In this document: positions 23,212 to 31,688 of the stretch, in pieces
Layout: each line of letters opens with the position of its first letter
Position numbering within the stretch: the first letter of the stretch is position 1
Assembly: GCA_035712345.1 (NCBI GenBank)
Contig: DASTAY010000035.1
Coordinates: forward strand, 1 to 64,000
From: VRUE01 sp035712345
GTDB taxonomy: Bacteria > Actinomycetota > Thermoleophilia > Solirubrobacterales > 70-9
DNA length: 64,000 nt
Direction: 5' to 3'
Notes under the pieces: model-generated
Told to the model about the DNA's origin: nothing
Databases searched by the model: none
What the model saw: only the letters and a program-made list of their open reading frames with translations
Program-made: the position numbers and the translations under genes

Positions 23212-23539
23212 AGCTATCAAGCGAGCAGTAAAACACCCGTTTCGATGAGAGTCAACAGGTGCCGCACTGCGTTCCATCCCTTCCCGAAGCGTGCGTGAGG
23301 CCGTTGAAGACCAGCAGGAGGTCGGCCCAGTGGAAGTACAGAAAAGGTTACTTAACCTTTTCCGCCGTGAGCCCCCACGAACCAATACTGTGTCTACCTG
23401 TTGGCGAGCCCTGAGCGTGAGCGTCAACTTACCGCCTGCGTTGGGATCTCCAACGCCCTCTGTTGTGCGTTGGAATGCCTTCTCGAGCATTACTGGTCTG
23501 TCACTCTTGCTTTGCGCTAGGAGCGGTTTTTGACATACG
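23212..23539. other. Intergenic stretch with a near-perfect palindrome
   Basis: 328 bases without a supported gene. It holds the palindrome GAAAAGGTTA-CT-TAACCTTTTC at 23341-23362 (10 bp arms, 2 nt spacer), shaped like a dimeric repressor operator. It also holds a small CCAACGC/GCGTTGG hairpin near 23450-23473. Either could regulate the exported TPR-like gene or the membrane protein gene at 23540. Confidence 0.45.
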
Positions 23540-23953
23540 ATGATCGCCGTGGGCCGAATCCGTACTAACAAGCTGGCGCTCAACGGCTTGATCTGGGGTC
23601 GGATGACGTTCGGCGTCGCGGCGTGGCTGGCGCCAAGACCTGTCGGCAAGGCGGTCGGTCTCGACATGCCGGGAAACCCACAGGCTGCCTACTTGGCTCG
23701 GGTATTGGCCGTGCGCGATCTCGTCCTCGCCCTCGGGGCTCACAGAGCCGACGGAGAAGCTCAGCGCCAGTGGCTGCTCGCCGGTCTGGTGTGCGACGGC
23801 GCGGACTCCCTCGCCGGAATCGCCGCGGGGCGCCGCGGCGACCTGCCGAAGCGCACAAGCGTCTACCTGACGGGATTTGCCCTATCGGGTGTGACTCTGG
23901 CCGCGGCGATCCTGCGCGAGCAATCGGCCGCGACTTCCTCGCAGGGCATCTGA
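23540..23953 (+). CDS. Small membrane protein (DUF4267-like)
   Basis: A 137-residue protein with a weakly hydrophobic N half (TNKLALNGLIWGRMTFGVAA), a conserved-looking YLARVLAVRDLVLALGA stretch and a C-terminal membrane segment (YLTGFALSGVTLAAAIL). The layout matches small integral membrane proteins often called DUF4267-like. No function is known. Confidence 0.65.
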   Translation: MIAVGRIRTNKLALNGLIWGRMTFGVAAWLAPRPVGKAVGLDMPGNPQAAYLARVLAVRDLVLALGAHRADGEAQRQWLLAGLVCDGADSLAGIAAGRRGDLPKRTSVYLTGFALSGVTLAAAILREQSAATSSQGI

Positions 23954-24017
23954 TCCACAGCGCCTGACTCGGCCGCGTAGCACGCGGCATTCCCGCCCGG
24001 GGCGATGGCGCTCGCGC

Positions 24018-24386
24018 TTATCCCGCGACCCAGGTTTTCGCCTCCTCGAGGCCGCCGAGGTCGAAGATCTTCACTTCGCCGGGGGTCATCCAGGTGAAGA
24101 GGCGGAAGGCCTTGGCCACCCACTCGACGTCGGTCACCAGGGCGAAGCGTCGCCAGGCCGAGTGATCGCGCACCAGCGCCCCCAGACCGGTCTTCACGTC
24201 CTCTATCCAGGCGTTGGCCTCGAGGCCGTCGAAGTCGGTGAGCCGGAAGACGAGGCGCAGCTCGCCCGACTCGATCGCCTCGTCGAGCGCCGGCTCCAGC
24301 ACGGCGCGGTAGTCCTCCTTGCTGAGCTTTCCGCTTGCCCGCAGCCCGATGGTCCCGGCCGGCATTCCCTCGATTCGTTCGATCAC
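24018..24386 (-). CDS. SpoIIAA-like (STAS-fold) protein
   Basis: A 122-residue protein with the SpoIIAA-like pattern: VIERIEGMPAGTIGLRASGK, LRLVFRLTDFDGLEANAW, ALVTDVEWVAKAFRLFTWMT and a C-terminal EEAKTWVAG. Members are small STAS-fold proteins of unknown ligand, often linked to stress. The GTG at 24386 has an ideal ribosome site (GAGGAGG, 6 bases before it), which decides the start over the upstream ATG. Confidence 0.85.
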   Translation of the reverse strand: MIERIEGMPAGTIGLRASGKLSKEDYRAVLEPALDEAIESGELRLVFRLTDFDGLEANAWIEDVKTGLGALVRDHSAWRRFALVTDVEWVAKAFRLFTWMTPGEVKIFDLGGLEEAKTWVAG

Positions 24387-24463
24387 GGTCAACCTCCTCA
24401 GGCGATGGCGAAATCTCACCGTAGAGCAACGGCGACCGTGGCTTCCCTACCGTTGGCCGACGT

Positions 24464-25192
24464 ATGAGAGTCGAGCTCTTCAACGTCGGCTGGATGACCG
24501 CCTCGGCGGCGCTCTGGCGCCAGGGGGAGGACCCCGGGGAACGGGCGCGGTGCCCCGTGCCGGTCTACCTGATCGAGGCCGGCGAGGAGCGGATCCTCGT
24601 CGACACCGGGCTGCACCCCGGCGCGTGTGAGGACGGCGGGGATTTCTACGACAGCCCGGAGACGATGAGCCTCTTCTCGCTGGAACAGGGCCGGCCGCTG
24701 CACGAGCAGGTCGACCTCGACACGGTGACGATGGTCGTGCTCACCCACCTCCACTGGGACCACGCGGGCGGGCTCGAGTTCGTGCCGGAGTCGGTTCCGT
24801 TGGTGATTCAGCGGCGCGAATGGGAGGCCGCGCACGACCCCGAGGCCGTGCGGCGCAACTTCTTCTTTCCGCGCGACTACGCCGTCGACGAGCGGCGTCT
24901 CGTCCTCCTCGACGGCGACCACGACCTGCTCGGCGATGGCTCGATCGAGCTGCTCGCGACGCCCGGGCACACTCCCGGTCACCAGTCGGTCCGCGCCGGC
25001 GACCTGGTCATCGGGGCCGACGTCGTGCACTACGCCGCGGGCTTGGACGACGGTCGCTTTCCGGCCTTCGGCGACGACCTCGAGGCCCAGGCCCGCTCCG
25101 CCGAGCGCCTCCGCGGCCTGCGCGACGCGGGGCTAACGGTGATGCCGGGCCACGACCCCGACGTCCTGCGCCCGAGGCGGCTGACCGCCTGA
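24464..25192 (+). CDS. MBL-fold N-acyl homoserine lactonase family protein
   Basis: A 242-residue enzyme with the lactonase metal motif THLHWDHAGG, a further ligand in TPGHTPGHQSV, Asp in VIGADVVHY and a C-terminal HD in MPGHDPDVL. The sequence follows the AttM/AiiB-type quorum-quenching lactonases (LIEAGEERILVDTGLHP). It probably opens lactone rings. It is divergent from the SpoIIAA-like gene and convergent with cobB (6 bp apart). Confidence 0.85.
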   Translation: MRVELFNVGWMTASAALWRQGEDPGERARCPVPVYLIEAGEERILVDTGLHPGACEDGGDFYDSPETMSLFSLEQGRPLHEQVDLDTVTMVVLTHLHWDHAGGLEFVPESVPLVIQRREWEAAHDPEAVRRNFFFPRDYAVDERRLVLLDGDHDLLGDGSIELLATPGHTPGHQSVRAGDLVIGADVVHYAAGLDDGRFPAFGDDLEAQARSAERLRGLRDAGLTVMPGHDPDVLRPRRLTA

Positions 25193-25198
25193 TCGCGG

Positions 25199-26560
25199 CT
25201 ATCCGCGGGCGGCGGTCGCGGCGTCGATCAGGTTCGTGGCCAGCCGCGGGTTCGAGCCGAGGTGCAGGTGGGCGTAGCTGGCGACGGTGCTCCGCTGGAC
25301 GTATCCGTCGCGGCTGGCCCGGCCGTCGCTCGTGGTGGCCTCGTAGAGGTTCGGCTCGATCTCGGCGGCGACGATTCGCGACTGGTGGAACTCCTGGCCT
25401 CGCGCCGTTGTGCCGGGCGCGCCGAGCGGCGAGTCGGCGAGGGTGCGGGCCTCGACGTAGCGGATCGCCAGGAACTCACGGTCCATCGCCAGGTCCAGCG
25501 GCAGGACGCCGCTCATCTCGTGGCGGGCGCCGTCGAAGCCGGTCAGCGAGCGGCCGAGGTAGAGCAGTCCGCCGCACTCGGCGTAGAGCGGCATCCCGGT
25601 TGCGGCGCGCTCGCGCAGCTCGGCCGCGAGCGGGCGGTTGGCCGCCAGCTCCGTCGCGAAGCTCTCCGGATAGCCGCCGCCGATGTAGACGGCGTCGATC
25701 TCCGGCGGCAGGGACGCGTCGGCCACCGGGCTGAAGGGGACGAGCTCGAAGCCCGCCTCGCGCAACAGTCCCAGGTTCTCCTCGTAGTAGAAGCAGAAGG
25801 CCTGATCGCGGGCGATCGCCAGGCGGGCGCGGGCGGCGCCGTTTCGCGCCGGTGCGGGAGCGCCGGCGCCGCGGCGCGCGGTCACGGCCGCGAGCTCCGC
25901 GATCCGCTCGAGGTCGAGCCACTCGCCGGCGCGCACCCAGGCGTCCTCGCGGACCTCTCGCGAGCCCTCGTTCTCACCCACCGTGACCAGCCCCAGGTGC
26001 CGCTCGGCGATCTCCAGCCGGGGATCGGCGGGGATCGCCCCGAGGACGAGTCGCCGCAGCTCCGCGTCCAGGCCCTCAACGATCATCTCGGCGTGCCGCT
26101 TGCTTCCGACCCGGTTGAGGATCGCGCCGGCGATCTCGACCTCGGGGTCGAAGGCGACGAGCCCGGCGAGGATCGCGCCCGCGGTCCGCGTCATCCCGTA
26201 GGCGTCGAGCACGACGATGACCGGCAGCCCCAGCAGCTTCGCCAGCTGCGCCGGACTACCCGCCTCGGTCCCGTCCGCCCCGTCGTACAGCGCCCCCATC
26301 GACTCGACCACGGCGACGTCCGCGTCCGCCGTCCAGCGCCCGAAGCTGTCCCGCACACCCTCCTCGCCCATCATCCAGAGGTCGAGGTTGATCGACGGCC
26401 GCCCGCAGGCCTCGCCGAGATAGCCGGGGTCGATGAAGTCGGGGCCGTGCTTGAAGGGCTGCACCGCGAGCCCACGCCCGCGCAGAGCGCTGCAGACGAT
26501 CGCCGTCGCCGTGGTCTTGCCCGCGCTGCTGTGCGTCGCCGCGATCACGACTCCCGCCAT
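25199..26560 (-). CDS. cobB: Cobyrinate a,c-diamide synthase
   Basis: A 453-residue ATP-dependent amidotransferase of the CobB/CbiA type. It has an N-terminal P-loop-like domain (VVIAATHSSAGKTTATAIV), the KHGPDFIDPGYLGEACGRP segment, and a class I glutaminase domain with nucleophile Cys in LYAECGGLLYLGRSL and the catalytic YAHLHLGSNP histidine. It amidates cobyrinate during cobalamin synthesis. No other cob genes and no cobalamin riboswitch are visible next to it. Confidence 0.92.
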   Translation of the reverse strand: MAGVVIAATHSSAGKTTATAIVCSALRGRGLAVQPFKHGPDFIDPGYLGEACGRPSINLDLWMMGEEGVRDSFGRWTADADVAVVESMGALYDGADGTEAGSPAQLAKLLGLPVIVVLDAYGMTRTAGAILAGLVAFDPEVEIAGAILNRVGSKRHAEMIVEGLDAELRRLVLGAIPADPRLEIAERHLGLVTVGENEGSREVREDAWVRAGEWLDLERIAELAAVTARRGAGAPAPARNGAARARLAIARDQAFCFYYEENLGLLREAGFELVPFSPVADASLPPEIDAVYIGGGYPESFATELAANRPLAAELRERAATGMPLYAECGGLLYLGRSLTGFDGARHEMSGVLPLDLAMDREFLAIRYVEARTLADSPLGAPGTTARGQEFHQSRIVAAEIEPNLYEATTSDGRASRDGYVQRSTVASYAHLHLGSNPRLATNLIDAATAARG

Positions 26561-26639
26561 CGCCGGAGCCTGGCAGAAGCCGCGACCGGCGAGGGGGCGC
26601 GCCGTCGCGGCTCAGCGCCGGTCTGGGAACATCCGAGCG

Positions 26640-28226
26640 GTGTCGGATGAGACGGCGAGCGGGGGTGGCGAGCGGGGCGATCTCGCCGAGCTGCGACGGC
26701 GTGAGCGGTTGACCGGGGACGAGGCACGGCCCGACGCCGTCGAGCGGCGCCATGGGGCAGGTAGGCGGACCGCTCGCGAGAACCTCGCCGACCTGATCGA
26801 CCCCGGCTCCTTCGTCGAGTACGGGCGCTTCGCGATCGCCGCCCAGCGAGGCCGGCGCGAACTCGACGACCTGATCGCGCGCACGCCCGCCGACGGGCTC
26901 CTCGGCGGTACCGCGCGCGTCAACGGCGAGCTCTTCGGCGAGCGCGCCGCCTGCGCGGTCCTCTCCTACGACTACACCGTCCTCGCGGGCACGCAGGGGG
27001 CGCTGGGGCACCGCAAGAAGGACCGCCTCTTCGAGCTGATCGAGCGGATGAGGCTGCCGACCGTGCTCTTCGCCGAGGGCGGCGGTGGACGGCCCGGCGA
27101 CACCGACTACCCCGTCGTCTCGGCGCTCGACACGCGCGCCTTCGCCCTCTGGGCGCGGCTCTCCGGCCTGGCGCCGCGTATCGCCGTCGTCGCCGGCCGC
27201 TGCTTCGCCGGCAACGCCGTGCTTGCGGGTTGCGCGGACCTGATCGTCGCCACCGAGAACGTCTCGCTGGGCATGGGCGGCCCGGCGATGATCGAGGGCG
27301 GCGGCCTGGGCAAGGTCGACCCCGACGAGGTCGGGCCGCTGGGCGTGCAGGCGCGCAACGGCGTGGTCGACCTGGCGGTCGCCGACGAGCGCGCGGCGGT
27401 GGCGGCGACCAGGCGACTGCTCGGTTACTTCCAGGGCATGACGCCGCGGGGCGAGGAGCCCGATCAGGCGCTTCTCCGCGAGATGGTGCCCGAGCGCGAG
27501 CGGCGCGCCTTCCGGGTGGGGCCGGTGGTCGAGACCCTTGCCGACGCCGGCTCGGTCACCTTCCTGCGCGAGCGCTTCGCGCCCGAGATGGTGACGGCGC
27601 TGGCGCGGATAGAGGGGCGGCCGCTCGGCTTCATCGCCAACGACACGATGCACATGGCGGGGGCGATCACCAGCGACGCCTCGGACAAGGCGGCGCGCTT
27701 CATGCAGCTCTGCGACTCCTTCGGGTTGCCGATCGTCTCGCTCATCGACACGCCGGGCTTCATGGTCGGGCCCGACGCCGAGGCGACGGGGCTGGTGCGC
27801 CACGCCTCGCGCCTGTTGGTCGGCGGCGCGGCTCTGCGCGTGCCGCTCGTCGCCGTGATCCTGCGCCGTGGCTACGGCCTCGGGGCTCAGGCGATGGCCG
27901 GCGGCAGCCTGCACGAGCCGCTGCTGACCGTCGCCTGGCCGAGCGCGCACCTGGGGCCGATGGGCCTCGAAGGGGCGGTGCGGCTGGCGCTGCGCAAGGA
28001 GCTCGAGGCGATCTCCGACGAGCGCGAGCGCGAGCAACGGGTGCGCGAGCTGACCGCCGCCGCCGAGGAGAACGCCAAGGCGCTCAACGCCGCGACCCTG
28101 TTCGAGCTCGACGACGTCGTCGACCCGGCCGAGACGCGCGGCCTGATCGCGTCCACCCTGGCCGCGGCGACGGCGCACGCGGGCCTCGACCCCGGCCGAT
28201 CTCGGCGTTTCGTCGACGCCTGGTAG
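26640..28226 (+). CDS. Acyl-CoA carboxylase carboxyltransferase family protein (second paralogue)
   Basis: A 528-residue crotonase-fold carboxyltransferase. It has AGRCFAGNAVLAGCADLIVATE in the N domain, and SDKAARFMQLCDSFGLPIVS, DTPGFMVGPDAEATGLVRHA and RRGYGLGAQAMAGGSLHEP in the C domain. It differs markedly from the paralogue at 15709 and has an Arg-rich N-terminus (DAVERRHGAGRRTARENLADL). The substrate is unknown. No biotin carboxylase lies nearby. GTG 26640 is the probable start. Confidence 0.85.
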   Translation: MSDETASGGGERGDLAELRRRERLTGDEARPDAVERRHGAGRRTARENLADLIDPGSFVEYGRFAIAAQRGRRELDDLIARTPADGLLGGTARVNGELFGERAACAVLSYDYTVLAGTQGALGHRKKDRLFELIERMRLPTVLFAEGGGGRPGDTDYPVVSALDTRAFALWARLSGLAPRIAVVAGRCFAGNAVLAGCADLIVATENVSLGMGGPAMIEGGGLGKVDPDEVGPLGVQARNGVVDLAVADERAAVAATRRLLGYFQGMTPRGEEPDQALLREMVPERERRAFRVGPVVETLADAGSVTFLRERFAPEMVTALARIEGRPLGFIANDTMHMAGAITSDASDKAARFMQLCDSFGLPIVSLIDTPGFMVGPDAEATGLVRHASRLLVGGAALRVPLVAVILRRGYGLGAQAMAGGSLHEPLLTVAWPSAHLGPMGLEGAVRLALRKELEAISDEREREQRVRELTAAAEENAKALNAATLFELDDVVDPAETRGLIASTLAAATAHAGLDPGRSRRFVDAW

Positions 28227-28271
28227 CGCCGTAGAGGTTTGGTCCGCTATGCGGACCAAACCTCTACGGCG
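28227..28271. repeat. Repeated perfect hairpin, copy H2
   Basis: 21 bp arms (CGCCGTAGAGGTTTGGTCCG then C, and its reverse complement) with a 3 nt loop. It begins right after the carboxyltransferase TAG and ends 3 bases before the convergent beta-propeller gene's stop codon, a classic place for a bidirectional terminator. Confidence 0.88.
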
Positions 28272-28274
28272 GTC

Positions 28275-29522
28275 TCAGTGCCGCGCGGCCGGTTCGAGCC
28301 CGACCAGGGCGAAATAGCCGATCGCGTAGAGGCGCCGTCCGTCGGAGACGACCGGCGTGTAGCCGGCCTGGTCGAGCTGGAAGGTCTTCTTGCCGCTGCG
28401 CGCATCGAGGCCCGTCGTCTTGTCGGTCTTGAAGCTCGAGGTGTAGACGGTGTGACCGATCACCACTGCCGTGCCCGGCACGGGGCCGCCGACGTCGAAG
28501 CGCCAGCGCGGCTTGCCGGTGCGCGCGTCGAGGGCGAAGAAGCGCCCGTCTTCGGAGCCGATGTAGACGCTGGGTGGGGTGCCGGGCACCTGCGCGATGG
28601 CGGGCGAGCCGTAGACCGGGCCGCCCGTGTCGAAGGACCAGTCGACCTTGCCGGTCTTCTCGTCCAGGGCGAAGACCGTGCCGTCGTCGCGCGCCGCGTA
28701 GACGCGGCCAAACCCGATCGCCGGCGAGGAGAAGAAGCCGCCCGAGCCGAACGGCGGCGCCTTGGTCGTGTTGGTCCGCCACACCGGCTTGCCGCTGCCC
28801 GCCTCGAGCGCGAACATCGATCCCTCGTAGTCGGCGACGAAGACGCGCCCGTCGTCGTAGCTGGGGCTGGCTTTGATCGCGGCGGGGGAGTTGAAGCGCC
28901 AGCGCGTGCTGCCATCGGAGGTGCGCAAGGCGACGACATCGGTCGTGTCGGTGCCGAGGTAGAGCGTTTCGCCGACCGCCAGCGGCGAGGATTCGAGGTG
29001 TGCGTGGAGCTCGCGCTTCCAGGCCAGCCTGCCGTTCGTTGCGTCGCCCGCGACGACGCCGCCGCCGAGGAAGGCCCCATAGACGCGCCCGCGGTGATAG
29101 ACCGGGGCGGTGACGTCGATCGGCTTGCCGTGGTTGGGGTGCAGGTGCACTTTCCACAGCACCTTGTGGTCCCGCAGCCGCACCGCCTCGCCGTTGCCGA
29201 ACTTGTTGATCACGTAGGCGACCCCGTTCGCGATCGCCGGCGGGAACTCGATCAGCCCGTGCGTGTTGACCGACCATGCTTCCTTCAGCGGCGGGTCGAG
29301 GTCACGTCCTTCGTCCGGCAGGTAGTGCGTGCGCTCCGGCACCCGCCCGAAGAGCGGCCAGTCGATGAGCTGCGGCACGGGCGCGGCACCGCGTGCCCCA
29401 TCATTCTGACTCACCGAATCGCTCCGGCCGCGATCGAGCGTGCTCGCTCCTACGACGACCGCCGTGAGGACGACCGCGATTGCTCCGACGATGACGAGCT
29501 GTTGTGACCTGCCGGATCCCAT
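28275..29522 (-). CDS. Membrane-anchored PQQ-like beta-propeller protein
   Basis: A 415-residue protein with an N-terminal anchor (LVIVGAIAVVLTAVVVGAS) and a run of PQQ/quinoprotein-type blades. Typical blade pieces are YLGTDTTDVVALRTSDGSTR, VFALDEKTGKVDWSF, FFALDARTGKPRWRFDVGG and TTGLDARSGKKTFQL. There is no clear PQQ or Ca ligand set, so it is more likely a BamB-like or sensory propeller outside the membrane. The start at 29522 lies within the 3' end of the upstream HNH gene. Confidence 0.82.
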   Translation of the reverse strand: MGSGRSQQLVIVGAIAVVLTAVVVGASTLDRGRSDSVSQNDGARGAAPVPQLIDWPLFGRVPERTHYLPDEGRDLDPPLKEAWSVNTHGLIEFPPAIANGVAYVINKFGNGEAVRLRDHKVLWKVHLHPNHGKPIDVTAPVYHRGRVYGAFLGGGVVAGDATNGRLAWKRELHAHLESSPLAVGETLYLGTDTTDVVALRTSDGSTRWRFNSPAAIKASPSYDDGRVFVADYEGSMFALEAGSGKPVWRTNTTKAPPFGSGGFFSSPAIGFGRVYAARDDGTVFALDEKTGKVDWSFDTGGPVYGSPAIAQVPGTPPSVYIGSEDGRFFALDARTGKPRWRFDVGGPVPGTAVVIGHTVYTSSFKTDKTTGLDARSGKKTFQLDQAGYTPVVSDGRRLYAIGYFALVGLEPAARH

Positions 29523-29968
29523 GCTCCGGCCGTATCGGCAGCAACGAGGGCCCGGATGAAGGCGCCTCGGCGATTCGTCCGTCGTCGATGGCAGTTGGCG
29601 CACACGACCTCGCACTTGATCATCTCGGCCAAGACGTCCTCCCACGACCGGTTGCGAATTCCCTCGCTGATGCTGAAGCGCTTATCACGCAGGTGGTCGA
29701 ACTCCAGGACGAGGGGGTCGTCCTCCCCGCAATCGACGCAAGGGTGCTCGCGTAGATATGAAACGAGGTAAGCAGTGCGCTCAGCGACGATTTGGCCTGT
29801 GCGTCGCCCCGCCGCGTCGATGTAGCGCTGCCTGTTTCGCGAGTAGTGCTCGTGCTTGTACGCGCTGCGACATGGCCGGCAATAGTTGTCGCGCTGTCCT
29901 CGCTCTTTCCGGCGCCAGGCGAATTCGTCCAGCGGCTTCGTCTCCTGGCAGCGTCCGCATCTCCTCAC
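29450..29968 (-). CDS. HNH-type putative endonuclease
   Basis: A 172-residue protein with two zinc-knuckle pairs (RCGRCQETK...NYCRPC, and HPCVDCGEDDPLVLEFDH...VCANCHRRRT). The last forms the HNH core, with Asp-His and the distal HxxR-like Cys/His. It is widespread in actinobacteria and usually not essential. The Ser/Arg-rich tail overlaps the start of the beta-propeller gene by 73 bp. The GTG at 29968 is the likely start because upstream sequence runs into tRNA-Gly. Confidence 0.75.
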   Translation of the reverse strand: MRRCGRCQETKPLDEFAWRRKERGQRDNYCRPCRSAYKHEHYSRNRQRYIDAAGRRTGQIVAERTAYLVSYLREHPCVDCGEDDPLVLEFDHLRDKRFSISEGIRNRSWEDVLAEMIKCEVVCANCHRRRTNRRGAFIRALVAADTAGAWDPAGHNSSSSSEQSRSSSRRSS

Positions 29969-30019
29969 GATGAAGACAAAGGTACTCAGCCGAACGTTTC
30001 CAGGGCCGAAGGACGGCGA

Positions 30020-30090
30020 AGCGGCGGACGGGAATTGAACCCGCATCATCGCCTTGGAAGGGCGAGGCTCTACCGTTGAGCTACCGCCGC
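30020..30090 (-). tRNA. tRNA-Gly (anticodon TCC)
   Basis: 71 nt: acceptor GCGGCGG/CCGCCGC, D-arm GCTC/GAGC, anticodon stem TCGCC/GGCGA with loop CTTCCAA (anticodon TCC), T-arm with TTCAATT loop, discriminator T. CCA is not encoded. Confidence 0.95.
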
Positions 30091-30167
30091 GTGCGCGAGC
30101 CGTCTCCCAGGAGCGACCCACGGCGCCTCGACAGTTTGCCGGAATCCGTCAGAATGCGAAGCAGCCA

Positions 30168-30241
30168 CGGGGAGTGGCGCAGTCTGGTAGCGCACTCGGC
30201 TGGGGGCCGAGCGGTCGCAGGTTCAAATCCTGTCTCCCCGA
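30168..30241 (+). tRNA. tRNA-Pro (anticodon GGG)
   Basis: 74 nt: acceptor CGGGGAG/CTCCCCG, anticodon stem CTCGG/CCGAG with loop CTGGGGG (anticodon GGG), T-loop GGTTCAAATCC, discriminator A. It is divergent from tRNA-Gly, 77 bases away. Confidence 0.95.
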
Positions 30242-30349
30242 TTTCTGCATTCGGCCGTGGTCTGGCCGACTTGGCCTGGCTACTGCGTTCGATTCATCCT
30301 TGGCGGCTGTTGCGCCCTCCGGTGCGGCGGGTCTACGGTCACTGAGTCG

Positions 30350-30796
30350 ATGACCGGCAATCGGGTCAGATATGCGCTTCTGCTGACGGTTGGCGTGCTT
30401 GCCGTTGCGCCGTTTGCGGCAGCGGCGTCCGCGCAGACGATCCACGTGGTCGAGCGGGCGACGACTGACGCGGTCACGAATGGCTCGAAGCAGGACCAGG
30501 CGGGGAACGTACTCACCTGGCACAACAAGATCTACGACGCCGCAAACAAGAAGCGGATCGGCAGGGACGCGGGATACTGCATCCGCATCATTGTCGGCAA
30601 GTCCTGGGAATGCAGCTGGACCACCTACCTCGAGGCCGGCTCGATCGGCGTTCAGGGACAGTTCCTGGACAAAGGCGACTCCGAACTGGCGATCACCGGT
30701 GGGACCGGGGCCTACGCGGGCGCCAGCGGCACGATGACCTTGCATTACCGCAACAAGAAGGGCACCGCCTTCGACTTCATCTTCCACCTGAAGTAG
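30350..30796 (+). CDS. Secreted allene-oxide-cyclase/dirigent-like beta-barrel protein
   Basis: A 148-residue exported protein: signal peptide (YALLLTVGVLAVAPFAAAASA, cleavage after AxA), then an eight-strand-barrel-like pattern. It includes the hallmark ELAITGGTGAYAGASGTMTL, as in AOC-barrel and dirigent-like proteins, and ends in FDFIFHLK. Enzyme activity is unlikely to be allene oxide cyclase; the bacterial role is unknown. Confidence 0.75.
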   Translation: MTGNRVRYALLLTVGVLAVAPFAAAASAQTIHVVERATTDAVTNGSKQDQAGNVLTWHNKIYDAANKKRIGRDAGYCIRIIVGKSWECSWTTYLEAGSIGVQGQFLDKGDSELAITGGTGAYAGASGTMTLHYRNKKGTAFDFIFHLK

Positions 30797-30818
30797 GTGC
30801 GGAGCGCAGACTCAGAGC

Positions 30819-31574
30819 TCAGCCGACGAGGAGCCGCACGATGGCGGTCGTGCCTATCACCACGATCAGCGCCCGCAGCGCGTCCAGCGACAGCCGGCGG
30901 CCGTATCGGGCGCCCAGCTGACCGCCGGCGATCGAGGCTGCGGCGATGATCGCGGCCGGTCCCCATGCGACATGGGCGACGAGTGCGAAATAGATGCCGG
31001 CGACGCCGTTGACAAGCGCGGCGAGGACGTTCTTGAGGGCGTTGGTGCGGTGCAGGTCCTGGGGCAGCGCGACCCCGAGGATCGCCAGCAGCACGATCCC
31101 CTGGGCGGCGCCGAAATAGCCGCCGTAGATCCCGGTTGCATAGACGGCGAGCAGCGTGGAGATCCCCCCTTCGTGCTGCGGTCGGGTCCGGCGCTCGGCC
31201 AGGCGCCGGTCGAGCCGTGGCTGCATGAGCACCAGGACGAGCGCCGCGGCGATGAAGACGGGCACGATCACCTCGAACGCGGAGGCGGGCAGGACCAGCA
31301 GCAGCACCGCGCCGGTGATGCCGCCCAACATCGAGGCGATGCCGAGCCGCGCGGCTCGCCGGCGCTGGCCAGCGAGCTCGCGCCGGTAGCCCACCGCCCC
31401 CGAAAGCGAGCCTGGGACCAGGCCGATCGCGTTGGTTACGTTGGCGGTCACCGGCGCGTATCCGAAGGCCAGGAGGACCGGGAAGGTGATCAGCGTCCCA
31501 CTCCCGACCACCGTGTTCACGGCGCCTGCCGCCAGCCCCGCGAGGGCGATGGCGAGGATCTCGCCGATGCCCAT
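30819..31574 (-). CDS. TSUP/TauE-SafE family sulfite/sulfonate exporter
   Basis: A 251-residue membrane protein with eight hydrophobic segments. It has the TauE/SafE signatures AGAVNTVVGSGTLITFPVLL near the N-terminus and YGGYFGAAQGIVLLAILGVA in the second half. Members export or import sulfite, sulfoacetate or related anions. No partner genes help to define the substrate. Confidence 0.88.
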   Translation of the reverse strand: MGIGEILAIALAGLAAGAVNTVVGSGTLITFPVLLAFGYAPVTANVTNAIGLVPGSLSGAVGYRRELAGQRRRAARLGIASMLGGITGAVLLLVLPASAFEVIVPVFIAAALVLVLMQPRLDRRLAERRTRPQHEGGISTLLAVYATGIYGGYFGAAQGIVLLAILGVALPQDLHRTNALKNVLAALVNGVAGIYFALVAHVAWGPAAIIAAASIAGGQLGARYGRRLSLDALRALIVVIGTTAIVRLLVG

Positions 31575-31688
31575 TCAGGTCGCGAGGAGGGCGACGAGGT
31601 CGCCACTCCCGTGGGCAGGGGCGGTGCGACGTGCGCTCACAATCGACCGAACTCTACGGCGAGGCCTGGTCAGTTGATGAGTCCCGCG

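Noticed and set aside
25199..26640. Cobalamin riboswitch near cobB
   Set aside because: I looked upstream of cobB (26561-26640) for a B12-box-like segment and found none; the gap to the divergent carboxyltransferase gene is too short for a full riboswitch.
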